Below, one piece after another: positions 1 to 8,884 of a DNA stretch of 64,000 bases. Under the pieces are notes generated by a model that was not told the origin of the DNA, ran no database searches, and worked only from the letters and a program-made list of their open reading frames with translations. A program made the position numbers and the translations under genes. The DNA lies in contig NZ_MSCN01000001.1 of assembly GCF_002954685.1 (NCBI RefSeq), positions 2,719,554-2,783,553 of the forward strand, given 5' to 3'. Within the stretch, counting starts at the first letter, position 1. Every line of letters begins with the position of its first letter. This stretch comes from Polaribacter porphyrae. Lineage in GTDB: Bacteria > Bacteroidota > Bacteroidia > Flavobacteriales > Flavobacteriaceae.

Positions 1-111
1 AATCCAAAATCCATTCTAATTGTAGCTGATAAAAATAAAATAGATATAAATGAACTTTCAAAATTTGGAAAAGTAGTAGAATTAACTACCAGTGAAATTT
101 TTAGATACTAA
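1..111 (+). CDS. C-terminal end of a protein, possibly an M16-type peptidase (5' truncated by window edge)
   Basis: An open frame runs from the first base to a TAA at 109-111 and encodes 36 residues (starting NPKSILIVADKNK, ending TSEIFRY). The 'xPxxxLIVVxDKxK...LxKFGxV' pattern resembles the very end of M16 zinc metallopeptidases of Bacteroidota, where a beta strand is followed by 'GDxxKI...LxxLG'. None of the catalytic part is inside the window, so the family call is tentative. No gene follows for about 780 bases. Confidence 0.4.
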   Translation, partial: NPKSILIVADKNKIDINELSKFGKVVELTTSEIFRY

Positions 112-297
112 AAGATTTGATATTATATTTATTAGTGGATTTTCTCTTATTAGGTAGTTTTACTTTCTTAATTAATACTCAAAAGCAATAAGTCTATTTA
201 GTCGCAAAAAGTCAATTTGAGACTAGTTTTTTTATTAAAGTAGTTTCTGAAAATTGTAAAATGTTACTTTCGTTAGTACATATATCAACTAAAATTT

Positions 298-561
298 ATG
301 AAGCACTTTTATTTATTAGCATTTCTATTTGTCATAAGCTCATGTCACTAAAAAACCAAAAATAGTACTATAGGGACAAAATACTCCATTAGAATAGCTA
401 TTGGGCAATTATTAGAGTATAAATATTTTAACAATGAAGACGCTACCTTAGAAATTGTAATTGGTACAAAGCCTAAAGCTAAAGAGATTGATTTTGTTAA
501 ATCTTTAAAAATTAAACTAACTTATTTAGACGAATTAACAAATGAATTCATAACAATTTAA
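298..561 (+). pseudogene. Gene debris: lipoprotein-leader microORF and a fragment resembling an endonuclease-like domain
   Basis: From 298 an ATG opens a 17-codon frame that looks like a lipoprotein leader (MKHFYLLAFLFVISSCH) and stops at 349-351. A second frame without a start runs from about 352 to a TAA at 559-561. It encodes protein-like sequence (RIAIGQLLEYKYF ... LEIVIGTKPKAKEID ... KIKLTYLDEL). That pattern resembles the tail of nuclease-associated proteins in which 'A(I/L)GQLLEY' precedes a hydrophobic strand; the family is not certain. Its upstream part is missing, so this is read as a decayed remnant. The flanks, 112-297 and 562-840, hold only short interrupted protein-like stretches (for example around 700-800) and no intact gene. 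Confidence 0.4.
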
Positions 562-840
562 AAAGATAATTTACTCTAATCCTCATAAATTGGACTACTG
601 TGAGACTACTAAAAGTTTCTTTGCAACCAAATATAGACAAAACTTAAGTTTGACGAAAATGGAAACTTTGTCAAGCTCTTTAGATAAAAGGGTTGCTAAT
701 TAAATGAAGCTGACCAACCTTTAGTTGAGCTAAATCACAAAATCATTTTAAATTTATTTTTGAAAATACTTAAAATCCCGCAAAGTCATTGGTGGTAAGG
801 CTTTACAAAATCACATTGAGCATATACTTGAGCTCAAACT

Positions 841-878
841 AAAAAATCCTTGAGTATCTATATGATATTCAAGGATTT
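841..878 (-). terminator. Rho-independent terminator of the tRNA-Met transcript
   Basis: Arms 844-858 and 864-878 form a 15-bp stem with one G-U pair and a 5-base loop. Read on the minus strand, the stem is followed by a run of T (complement of 841-846). It lies just downstream of the minus-strand tRNA-Met. Confidence 0.75.
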
Positions 879-893
879 ATGGAGTTTTAAAAG

Positions 894-967
894 TGGTCCC
901 ACATGGACTCGAACCATGGACCACCTGATTATGAGTCAGGTGCTCTAACCAACTGAGCTATAGGACC
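894..967 (-). tRNA. tRNA-Met (CAT anticodon)
   Basis: The minus strand folds as a complete cloverleaf. The acceptor stem is GGTCCTA paired with TGGGACC (one G-U), and the anticodon stem CCTGA/TCAGG carries loop CTCATAA, giving anticodon CAT. The T arm is CATGG-TTCGAGT-CCATG. The 3' CCA is not encoded. The anticodon stem resembles elongator tRNA-Met; a lysidine-modified tRNA-Ile2 also has a CAT anticodon and cannot be fully excluded by eye. Confidence 0.9.
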
Positions 968-1027
968 CATAAAAGTGGGTGCAAATTTAAGATTAATTTT
1001 AACTTAAATGCAAACTTTTTTTAATAA

Positions 1028-1999
1028 TTATACAGTTCGTTTCATTAACCACATACCAAAAGCTTTCAGTTTCTGTTTATTCTCATTAGAAATATCCATT
1101 TTTGATAATGTATCAAAGGCTTTTTGAGTATAATCTTCAATTTCTTTTGTAATTAAAAAAGGAATATTATTCATCTTAAAAATTCGAGTTACATCTATGA
1201 TTTTAAGTGTATTCTCTTTTAATTTTTTTCTATAATAATACTTAAGCTTATTAACGGTTTCAGTATCTGCCACTTTAAGAGTTTTTAAATACAAAAAGGT
1301 TTTTTTATTCTCTATGATATCGCCTCCAATTTGTTTTCCAAAAGTTTCTGAATCACCAAAAGTGTCTAAATAATCATCTTGTAATTGAAATGCAAGACCT
1401 AAATTTAATCCGAAATCATAAATCAGGTTTGCATTTTCTTCATTAGTTTCTGCTACAATAGCTCCCATTTTAAGAGCTGCTGCAACTAATACTGATGTTT
1501 TTAAACAAATCATATTAATATATTCTTCAATAGTAACATCATTTCTGGTTTCAAAATCAACATCTAATTGTTGCCCATCACAAACTTCTAAAGCTGTTTT
1601 ACTGAATAGTTTTGCTAATTTCTGAAATATTTTTGCCTCATAATTCTCAAAATATTGATAAGCTAAAATCAACATAGCATCACCAGAAAGTATTCCTGTA
1701 TTAATATCCCACTTTTCATGAACTGTTGCTTTACCTCTTCGTAAAGGAGCATCATCCATAATATCATCATGCACCAAAGTAAAATTATGAAATACTTCTA
1801 TTGATAATGCAGCTGGTAGGGCTTTTTTAAAATCATTCGAAAAAATATCTGCTGCCATTAACGTTAATACAGGTCTAATCCTCTTTCCTCCTATTTGTAA
1901 AATATAATCTACGGGTTCGTAAAGATTTTTTGGTTCTTGAATCCAGTTTTTAGACGTTAAGTATTGTAAAAACTCTTGTTGATAATGTAAAATATCCAA
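1028..1999 (-). CDS. Polyprenyl (trans-isoprenyl) diphosphate synthase
   Basis: A 323-residue all-alpha prenyltransferase that condenses isopentenyl diphosphate with an allylic diphosphate to make the polyprenyl precursor of menaquinone or other isoprenoids in the cytoplasm. Visible motifs are GGKRIRP (residues 37-43), the first aspartate-rich motif DDIMDD (78-83) followed by RRGK, and the second, DDYLD (208-212), in a FQLQDDYLD context with GGD nearby. The product chain length cannot be read reliably. The frame stays open to 2122, but that extension overlaps the divergent tetR gene and its promoter and is basic and unlike the family. The family N-terminus (xILxYQxxFLxYL) begins at a TTG codon at 1997-1999, which is the preferred start. 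Divergent from tetR. Confidence 0.88.
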   Translation of the reverse strand: MDILHYQQEFLQYLTSKNWIQEPKNLYEPVDYILQIGGKRIRPVLTLMAADIFSNDFKKALPAALSIEVFHNFTLVHDDIMDDAPLRRGKATVHEKWDINTGILSGDAMLILAYQYFENYEAKIFQKLAKLFSKTALEVCDGQQLDVDFETRNDVTIEEYINMICLKTSVLVAAALKMGAIVAETNEENANLIYDFGLNLGLAFQLQDDYLDTFGDSETFGKQIGGDIIENKKTFLYLKTLKVADTETVNKLKYYYRKKLKENTLKIIDVTRIFKMNNIPFLITKEIEDYTQKAFDTLSKMDISNENKQKLKAFGMWLMKRTV

Positions 2000-2076
2000 A
2001 TCTCTAAATTTTATGTAAAAATAATGTAAAGAAATTTTACTTTTTAAATGAAATGTTAAAAAATCATTAAAACTTT

Positions 2077-2117
2077 GGAAACTATTTTTGTTTCTAAAGT
2101 TTCCTATTGTATTTTTG
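2077..2117 (+). promoter_or_regulatory. Flavobacterial promoter and candidate TetR operator for the efflux operon
   Basis: A -33 box TTTG (2087-2090), a 19-base spacer and a -7 box TATTTTTG (2110-2117) match the Bacteroidota consensus exactly. A perfect 7-bp inverted repeat, GGAAACT (2077-2083) and AGTTTCC (2098-2104), has its half-sites 21 bp apart (two helical turns) and flanks the -33 box. This fits autorepression by the TetR protein encoded immediately downstream. Predicted transcription start is only a few bases ahead of the tetR ATG. Confidence 0.65.
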
Positions 2118-2127
2118 TACAATATTT

Positions 2128-2730
2128 ATGAGAGAAAAAATTATTGAAAAATCAAATGAATTGTTTTTAAACCTTGGGTTTAAGAGCGTAACTATGGATG
2201 AAATTGCCAATTCTTTAGGTGTTTCTAAAAAAACAATTTATAAGTATTTTAAGAATAAGACTGATTTAGTAGACGCAGTAACCGATTATACTTTCAATAT
2301 TATTTCAAATGGAATTGATAAAATATGTGCTCTAAAAGAAAACCCTATTGATGAGCTTTTTGACATCAAACAATTTGTTATGACGCACTTAAAAGATGAA
2401 AAATCTTCTCCTCAATATCAGCTACAGAAATACTATCCAAAAATTTATGCATCACTTAAACAAAAACAATTTGAAGTAATGCAAGATTGTGTTATAGAAA
2501 ACCTAAAATACGGAATTGAGTTAAGCATTTATAGAGATAATATAGATGTTGAGTTCATTTCGCGTATTTATTTTAATGGTCTTATAGGCATTAAAGATAA
2601 AGACATGTTTCCACTTAAAAATTACTCAATGAAAACTTTAATGAATTATTATTATGAGTATCATTTAAGAGGTATTTGTACAGAAAAAGGCATACAACAA
2701 CTAGAAAAACAATTAAATAATAACCAATAA
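2128..2730 (+). CDS. TetR/AcrR-family transcriptional regulator of the efflux operon
   Basis: A 200-residue regulator with an N-terminal TetR helix-turn-helix: MREKIIEKSNELF, then MDEIANSLGVSKK and TIYKYFKNK around residues 20-50. The variable helical C-terminal half would be the ligand and dimer domain. The ATG at 2128 gives the family-typical N-terminus; the frame is open to 2107, but that extension lies on the -7 promoter box. It is the first gene of a same-strand operon with tolC, the adaptor and the RND pump (4 bases before the next ATG). By analogy with AcrR-type systems it probably represses its own operon until a drug or membrane stress is sensed. The inducer is unknown. Confidence 0.9.
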   Translation: MREKIIEKSNELFLNLGFKSVTMDEIANSLGVSKKTIYKYFKNKTDLVDAVTDYTFNIISNGIDKICALKENPIDELFDIKQFVMTHLKDEKSSPQYQLQKYYPKIYASLKQKQFEVMQDCVIENLKYGIELSIYRDNIDVEFISRIYFNGLIGIKDKDMFPLKNYSMKTLMNYYYEYHLRGICTEKGIQQLEKQLNNNQ

Positions 2731-2733
2731 TAA

Positions 2734-4065
2734 ATGAAGAAATATATTTACATCATTTCTTTTTTAGCTTTTACAATATCATTAAAAGCACAAGAAAAAA
2801 CGATAGAACTTTCTTTAAATGATGCTATAAAATATGCACTAGAGAATAGTTATAATACAAAAGCTGCTCAAAATGATATTAAAGTAGCCAAAGAAACAGT
2901 TTGGGAAACTACCACAATTGGGTTACCTCAAATTAATGGAGCTGTAGATTATCAAAACTTTTTAAAACAACCCATAAGTGTTGCAGATATTAATGGTGAT
3001 GGAGTAGATGAAGAGTTTATTTTTGGCACTAAACAAAATATAAATGCATCTTTTACATTGTCTCAATTACTTTTTGATGGCTCTTATTTAGTTGGTTTAC
3101 AAGCTTCTAAAACTTTTTTAAAGATATCTGAACAAGCTAAAGAAAAAACAGAATTACTAACTAGAGAAGCAGTTATTAATGCTTATGGTAATATTTTGGT
3201 TGCTGAAAAAAGTATCGAAATTTTAAAAAGAAATAATACTGTTAATGATAGAATTCTTAAAGGTGCTAGAGTTGGTTATGAAAATGGATTAGCAGAGCAA
3301 GAAGACGTAGAACAATTTGAGATTATTAAAGGAAACATTGAGAGTAACATAAGAGCTACTGAAAGATTAAAAGTAATTGCTTACAAAATGCTAAATATTG
3401 CTTTAGGTAACCCTATTGATACTAAATTAATATTATCTGATACTTTAGAGTCTTTAGTGCTAGCCAATACCGATTTAGATTTATTAGTAATAGATTTTAA
3501 TCTCGATAATCATATCGATTTTAAAATTGCTGAAAATGATAGAGAAACAAAACGCTTGATGATGCAACTTGAAAAGAGTAAAAATTTACCAAGTTTAAGT
3601 GCTTTTATTAATTATGGAACACAAGCTTTTTCAAATAATTTCTCTTTTTTTGATAGTAATCAAAGATGGTTTCAATCATCATTATTGGGCGTAAGTTTAA
3701 ATGTACCTATTTTTAGCAGTTTTGGTAGAAAAGCTAAAATAGCTCAAACAAAAATTGATTTAGAAACTGCTGATATTCGTTTAGAAGAAACAAAACAAAA
3801 ATTAAGTTTAGCTGCTCAAAGTGCAAAAAGTGATTATCAATTAAGTATAGATAATTACGAAACTGCTCAAAAAAATCTAAATCTTGCTGAAAGAATTGAA
3901 AAAAAACAGCAAATAAAATTCGACGAAGGAATTACTACAAGTTTCGATTTGCTTCAAGCACAAAATCAATTATACACACAACAAAATAGCTACATACAAG
4001 CAATGTTAAACATCATTGCTAAAAAAGCAACATTAGAAAACGCATTAAATATTCCAATAAAATAA
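2734..4065 (+). CDS. TolC-family outer-membrane efflux channel
   Basis: A 443-residue outer-membrane factor. Residues 1-19 form a signal peptide ending near LKAQE. Two repeated long helical regions follow (about 30-230 and 250-440), typical of OEP/TolC proteins, with heptad-like Ala/Gln-rich helices such as the segment near 345-440 with KKQQIKFDEGITTSFDLLQAQNQL. In the cell it forms the trimeric outer-membrane and periplasmic duct of a tripartite pump. It sits 3 bases after tetR and 11 bases before the adaptor gene, so the three pump parts are co-expressed. The call rests on length, signal peptide, the conserved xxDLLxAQNxL element and context. Confidence 0.92.
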   Translation: MKKYIYIISFLAFTISLKAQEKTIELSLNDAIKYALENSYNTKAAQNDIKVAKETVWETTTIGLPQINGAVDYQNFLKQPISVADINGDGVDEEFIFGTKQNINASFTLSQLLFDGSYLVGLQASKTFLKISEQAKEKTELLTREAVINAYGNILVAEKSIEILKRNNTVNDRILKGARVGYENGLAEQEDVEQFEIIKGNIESNIRATERLKVIAYKMLNIALGNPIDTKLILSDTLESLVLANTDLDLLVIDFNLDNHIDFKIAENDRETKRLMMQLEKSKNLPSLSAFINYGTQAFSNNFSFFDSNQRWFQSSLLGVSLNVPIFSSFGRKAKIAQTKIDLETADIRLEETKQKLSLAAQSAKSDYQLSIDNYETAQKNLNLAERIEKKQQIKFDEGITTSFDLLQAQNQLYTQQNSYIQAMLNIIAKKATLENALNIPIK

Positions 4066-4076
4066 CCAAATCAGCA

Positions 4077-5246
4077 ATGAGAAATATATATATATTATTA
4101 CTAGGAACCTTAATTTTATCTTCTTGTGGAGATAAAAAACAACAATCTTTAGATGCTGTTATCGCTACACAAGATTTATCACAAATACGAGCAAAAAAAG
4201 ATGAATTAAATGCAAAGCAAACTGAAATCTCAAATCAAATTAAAAAACTGAATGATGAGATTGCCAAATTAGACACCAATAAAAAAGTGCCTCAAGTTTC
4301 TACTTTTAGTGTTAAAGAAGAAAATTTTAACCACTATTTAGAATTACAAGGAAATGTACAAACTAAGAAAAATGTTATAATTTCTCCAGAAATGAATGGT
4401 ATTTTAACTGCCATTTACGTAAAAGAGGGGCAATCAGTTAGAAAAGGGCAAGCTTTGGCAAAAATAGATGATAATGGTCTATCTAATCAATTAGCACAAC
4501 TAAAAGTACAAGCTGAATTAGCAAAAACTACGTATGAACGTCAAAAAAGAGTTTGGGATCAAAAAATAGGTTCTGAAATTCAATTTTTACAAGCTAAAGC
4601 AAATTATGAAGCACAGAAAAATGCAGTTACTCAATTAGAAAAAACACTAGCAAAAACAAATATTACTGCACCTTTTTCTGGTGTTATAGATGATATCATT
4701 ATAGAACAAGGTAATCTTGTTTCTCCAGGTATGGGTGTTTTTAGAATTGTGAATTTAGGTAACATGTATATAGAAACTGATGTACCAGAAAGCTATATTA
4801 CATCAGTAAATAAAGGAAAAAATGTAGAAGTTGAATTTCCTATTTTGGGTAAGAAGATGCAATCTACAATTAGGCAAGCAGGTAATTTTATCAACCCAGC
4901 AAATAGAACTTTTAAGATTGAAGTTTTAGTACCAAATAAAGATGGTAATATAAAACCAAACTTAACTGCTAAACTAAAAATTAACGATTATTCAAACGAA
5001 TCTGCAATCTTAATTCCACAAAGCATTATATCAGAGAATGCAAAAGGAGAACAATATGTTTTTGTGGTAAAGAACATCAACAATAAAATAGGAACAGCAG
5101 AGAAAGCATTCATTAAAACTGGTAAAACACAAGGAGATGTTATTGAGGTTTTATCAGGTTTATCTAAAGGATTAGAAGTAGTAAAAGAAGGTGCAAGAAG
5201 TGTAAAAGATAAACAAGAAGTAGAAATTTTAACTTCTAAAATCTAA
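4077..5246 (+). CDS. RND efflux periplasmic adaptor (membrane fusion) lipoprotein
   Basis: A 389-residue protein with a lipoprotein signal (LILSSCGDKK, lipidated Cys17). A coiled coil covers about residues 35-65 (QIRAKKDELNAKQTEISNQ and onward), followed by the split biotinyl-lipoyl-like domain (VIISPEMNGILTAIYVKEGQSV and LAKTNITAPFSGVIDDI), the helical hairpin between them, and the beta-barrel and membrane-proximal domains. It links the inner-membrane RND pump to the TolC channel. It starts 11 bases after tolC and ends 4 bases before the pump gene, a standard MFP-RND arrangement. Confidence 0.93.
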   Translation: MRNIYILLLGTLILSSCGDKKQQSLDAVIATQDLSQIRAKKDELNAKQTEISNQIKKLNDEIAKLDTNKKVPQVSTFSVKEENFNHYLELQGNVQTKKNVIISPEMNGILTAIYVKEGQSVRKGQALAKIDDNGLSNQLAQLKVQAELAKTTYERQKRVWDQKIGSEIQFLQAKANYEAQKNAVTQLEKTLAKTNITAPFSGVIDDIIIEQGNLVSPGMGVFRIVNLGNMYIETDVPESYITSVNKGKNVEVEFPILGKKMQSTIRQAGNFINPANRTFKIEVLVPNKDGNIKPNLTAKLKINDYSNESAILIPQSIISENAKGEQYVFVVKNINNKIGTAEKAFIKTGKTQGDVIEVLSGLSKGLEVVKEGARSVKDKQEVEILTSKI

Positions 5247-5250
5247 ACTA

Positions 5251-8200
5251 ATGGCTAATAAAAAAGTAGATAAAGATTTTATACTCTCTTCTTGGGCAAT
5301 AAACAATAAAACAACAATGTACGTATTAATGCTATTGATTTTAGCATTAGGTATCTCTGCATTTTTTAATATGCCTAGAGAAAATTTTCCTGAAATTAAG
5401 GAAACTAAAATTTACATTAGTACTATTTATCCAGGAAATACAGGAGAAGATGTAGAAAAACTAATTACAGATCCTTTAGAAGATAAACTAAAAACTGTAA
5501 GTGGTGTTGTAGAAATTACCTCAACTTCTCAAGAAGATTACTCAATGATTATTGTTGAGTTTGATGAAGGTATGACTGTTGATGCTGCCAAACAAAAAGT
5601 AAAAGATCAGGTTGATACTGAATCCTCTAGCGAAGATTGGCCAACTTTTAATGGTGCAAAAGTAGAACCTAATATCTTTGATTTGAGCATGTCTGAAGAG
5701 ATGCCCATTTTAAATATCAATATTTCTGGAGATTACACAGTAGATAAATTAAAAGAATATGGAGAGTATTTACAAGATGAAATTGAAGATTTATCTCAAA
5801 TCAAAAAAGTAGACATTAGAGGTGCTCAAGAGAAAGAAGTAGAAGTTGCTGTTGACATTTATAAAATGATGGCAGCTCAAGTAAGTTTTAACGACATTAT
5901 CACCTCTATAAGTAATGGAAATATGACGCTTTCTGCTGGTAATTTAAAAGCTAGCGGACAAAGAAGAACAATTAGAATAGTAGGTGAAATAGATAAACCA
6001 AACCAACTGGAAGATTTTGTTGTAAAATCAGAAAAAGGGAATTCAATTTACTTAAAAGATATTGCTGATGTAACTTTTAAGGACAAAGAAAAGACCACTT
6101 ATGCAAGAGAATTTAGTGCTGAAACAAAAAAAGGAGAGGCTGTTGTAATGCTCGATGTTAAAAAACGTTCAGGCAAAAACATGGTAATTGCTGCCGATAA
6201 AATTCAAGAAATTGTTAAAGATGCTAGAGAAAATATATTTCCTGCAAACCTAAAAGTTACGATTGCTAACGATCAGTCTTCAAAAACTATTGGGCAAGTA
6301 GATGATTTAGTAAACAACATCATTTTTGGTGTAATATTAGTGGTTATTGTTTTAATGTTTTTCCTTGGATTTAAAAACGCATTATTTGTTGGTTTTGCTA
6401 TACCCATGTCAATGTTTATGTCTTTAATGATTTTAAGTTTATTTGGATATACTATGAACACAATGATTCTTTTTGGACTAATTATGGGTCTAGGAATGTT
6501 GGTTGATAATGGAATTGTTGTTGTAGAAAATGCCTACAGATTAATGGAAGAAGAAGGCTTAAATAGCATTGCTGCAACCAAAAAAGGAATTGGTGAAATT
6601 GCTTTCCCAATTATCATCTCTACTTTAACAACAGTTGCAGCCTTTGTTCCTTTAGGATTATGGCCTGGAGTTATGGGGCAGTTTATGAAATATTTTCCAA
6701 TAACGCTTTCAGTGGTTTTAGGTTCGTCACTTTTTGTGGCAATTTTCTTCAACTCTGTAATGGTATCTCAATTTATGAGTATTGAAGATAAAAATATGCC
6801 TTTAAAAAGAATTATCACAATTACATCTATACTTGCAGTTGTTGGAATTTTAGTATTAATTTTTGGTGGTTCTTTTAGAGCATTAGGCACATTAATGATA
6901 TTTTCGGCAATTAGTTTTTGGTTATACAGATATGCTTTACGACCAATGGCTAACGGATTTCAAAACGTTATTTTACCAAAATGGGAACGTTTTTATGAAA
7001 GATTATTGACGATTGCTTTAAGAGGTTGGAGACCAATAGTAATCACCATTTCAACATTTGTTTTGTTATTTCTAGCATTTGGTGGTTTTGGAGCTTCAGT
7101 AGCAAGTCAAAGAACAAAAATTGAGTTTTTTCCTGATAATGAACCCAATCAAATTATTGTTTATATAGAATACCCACAAGGAACTGCTATTGAAAAAACC
7201 AATGCTATTACTCTAGATATAGAAAACAGAGTGTATAAAATTTTAAATGCTCCAGAATATGTTGATGATGGCTATAACTTCTTGGTAGAAAGTGCAGTTT
7301 CTCAAGTTGGTGCAGGTGCAGGTAACCCACAAACTGATGGTGGTTCTGCTGCAGATATGCCACACAGAGGTAAAATTACAGCCTCTATGCGTGAGTATAA
7401 ATATAGAAGAGGAGCAGAATCTAAAGACCTGCAAAAGAAAGTACAAGAAGCTTTACAAGGTATTTACCCTGGAGTTTCTATCTCTGTAGAAAAAGATGCA
7501 AATGGACCTCCACAAGGTTATCCAATAAATATAGAACTAGAAGGAAATGATTATGCAGAGTTGATAGAAACCGCAGAAAAAATGCGAGATTATATCAATA
7601 CAAAAAGTATAGGTGGTATTGATCAATTAAAGATTGATGTGAACAAATCTAAACCTTCTATGTTGGTAAAAGTTGATCGTAAAAAAGCTGGAGAACTAGG
7701 GGTTTCTACTGGGCAAGTTGGGCAACAATTACGAAATGCTGTGTTTGGTGCAAAAGCTGGTATTTATAAAAACGATGGAGAAGATTACGATATTTACGTT
7801 CGTTTTAATGAAGAAAATAGATATAATTCTAATGCTATTTTTAATCAAAAAATGACATTTAGAGATCAAGCTTCAGGGCAAGTTAGAAACATTCCTGTTT
7901 CTGCAGTGGCTTCAAAAACAAATACCTCTGGTTTTAGTGCTATTAAGCACAAAGATGTAAAAAGAGTAGTTACAGTATATTCTGCTTTGGCTCCTGGTTT
8001 TACTGATGCAGCTGCAATAGTAACACAAGTTCAGAAAGAAATGGAATCTTTTACAGCATTACCTAAAGGGGTTAAAATTGATTATACAGGCCAAATTGAA
8101 GAGCAAAACAAGCAAATGGCATTTTTAATGAGTGCTTTCTTTATTGGTTTGGCATTAATTTTCTTCATTTTAATTTTCCAATTTAACTCGGTTTCTAAAC

Positions 8201-8748
8201 CTGGTATTATAATGATAGCTATCTTTTTAAGTTTGATTGGTGTTTTTGGAGGATTAGTTGCAACAGGTGCTCCTTTTGTGATTATGATGACAATGATGGG
8301 TATTATTGCACTTGCAGGAATTGTAGTAAATAATGGTGTGGTTTTACTCGATTATACCCAATTATTAATTGATAGAAAAAAGGAAGAAAATAATGTTGAT
8401 GAAGATAAATATGTGGATACACAATCTTTAAAAAACGCAATTATTAAAGGTGGTAAAGCACGTCTACGTCCTGTTTTATTAACAGCAATTACAACCATTT
8501 TAGGACTAATTCCTTTAGCAATAGGTTTCAATATAAACTTTTTTACTCTTTTAAGCGATTTTAATGCTAATATTTATATTGGTGGAGATAATGTAATTTT
8601 CTGGGGACCTTTAGCAAAAACTGTTATTTATGGTTTAATTATAGCAACATTCTTAACCTTAATTGTTGTGCCTATTTTATTCTACTTGGTTACTCGTTTT
8701 AAAATGAAATTGAAAGGTAAAAATAGCATTCAAGAAATAGCTGCTTAA
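5251..8748 (+). CDS. RND-family efflux permease (AcrB/HAE1-like), enlarged
   Basis: An 1165-residue inner-membrane proton-antiport pump, longer than the usual roughly 1030-1050. Typical parts are TM1 near residues 20-40, PREN(F)PE, the porter domain with PGNTGEDVEKLITDPLE, the TM4 segment GLIMGLGMLVDNGIVVVENAYR with the Asp used in proton relay, the second porter domain (610-920) and TM helices 8-12. Extra length comes partly from a central hydrophobic insert (about 515-570, two probable extra helices before TM7) and partly from loops near the C-terminus (about 1045-1060 and 1090-1115). With the upstream TolC and adaptor it makes a tripartite exporter. The substrate cannot be inferred; regulation is presumably by the TetR at the operon head. 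Confidence 0.93.
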   Translation: MANKKVDKDFILSSWAINNKTTMYVLMLLILALGISAFFNMPRENFPEIKETKIYISTIYPGNTGEDVEKLITDPLEDKLKTVSGVVEITSTSQEDYSMIIVEFDEGMTVDAAKQKVKDQVDTESSSEDWPTFNGAKVEPNIFDLSMSEEMPILNINISGDYTVDKLKEYGEYLQDEIEDLSQIKKVDIRGAQEKEVEVAVDIYKMMAAQVSFNDIITSISNGNMTLSAGNLKASGQRRTIRIVGEIDKPNQLEDFVVKSEKGNSIYLKDIADVTFKDKEKTTYAREFSAETKKGEAVVMLDVKKRSGKNMVIAADKIQEIVKDARENIFPANLKVTIANDQSSKTIGQVDDLVNNIIFGVILVVIVLMFFLGFKNALFVGFAIPMSMFMSLMILSLFGYTMNTMILFGLIMGLGMLVDNGIVVVENAYRLMEEEGLNSIAATKKGIGEIAFPIIISTLTTVAAFVPLGLWPGVMGQFMKYFPITLSVVLGSSLFVAIFFNSVMVSQFMSIEDKNMPLKRIITITSILAVVGILVLIFGGSFRALGTLMIFSAISFWLYRYALRPMANGFQNVILPKWERFYERLLTIALRGWRPIVITISTFVLLFLAFGGFGASVASQRTKIEFFPDNEPNQIIVYIEYPQGTAIEKTNAITLDIENRVYKILNAPEYVDDGYNFLVESAVSQVGAGAGNPQTDGGSAADMPHRGKITASMREYKYRRGAESKDLQKKVQEALQGIYPGVSISVEKDANGPPQGYPINIELEGNDYAELIETAEKMRDYINTKSIGGIDQLKIDVNKSKPSMLVKVDRKKAGELGVSTGQVGQQLRNAVFGAKAGIYKNDGEDYDIYVRFNEENRYNSNAIFNQKMTFRDQASGQVRNIPVSAVASKTNTSGFSAIKHKDVKRVVTVYSALAPGFTDAAAIVTQVQKEMESFTALPKGVKIDYTGQIEEQNKQMAFLMSAFFIGLALIFFILIFQFNSVSKPGIIMIAIFLSLIGVFGGLVATGAPFVIMMTMMGIIALAGIVVNNGVVLLDYTQLLIDRKKEENNVDEDKYVDTQSLKNAIIKGGKARLRPVLLTAITTILGLIPLAIGFNINFFTLLSDFNANIYIGGDNVIFWGPLAKTVIYGLIIATFLTLIVVPILFYLVTRFKMKLKGKNSIQEIAA

Positions 8749-8768
8749 AAACAATATTTGTTAACTAG

Positions 8769-8804
8769 AAAAAGGTTGTAATTGTAATGATTTCAGCCTT
8801 TTTT
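8769..8804 (+). terminator. Terminator after the efflux operon
   Basis: Stem arms 8769-8778 (AAAAAGGTTG) and 8794-8803 (CAGCCTTTTT) pair over 10 bp with one G-U, and the right arm runs into a T-rich tract. It lies 20 bases after the pump stop codon. Confidence 0.75.
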
Positions 8805-8834
8805 GTATTTTAAAACTTACCAAAAGGCTTCATT

Positions 8835-8866
8835 TTTGAATACTTTACCAATTATTGGTATATTTG
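8835..8866 (+). promoter_or_regulatory. Promoter and palindromic operator of the parDE operon
   Basis: TTTG (8835-8838), 20-base spacer and TATATTTG (8859-8866) form a consensus flavobacterial promoter. A perfect 7+1+7 palindrome, TACCAATTATTGGTA (8846-8860), fills the spacer and touches the -7 box. That is where a ribbon-helix-helix antitoxin would bind to repress its own transcription. Confidence 0.7.
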
Positions 8867-8884
8867 ATAAAACTGTATAAAATT

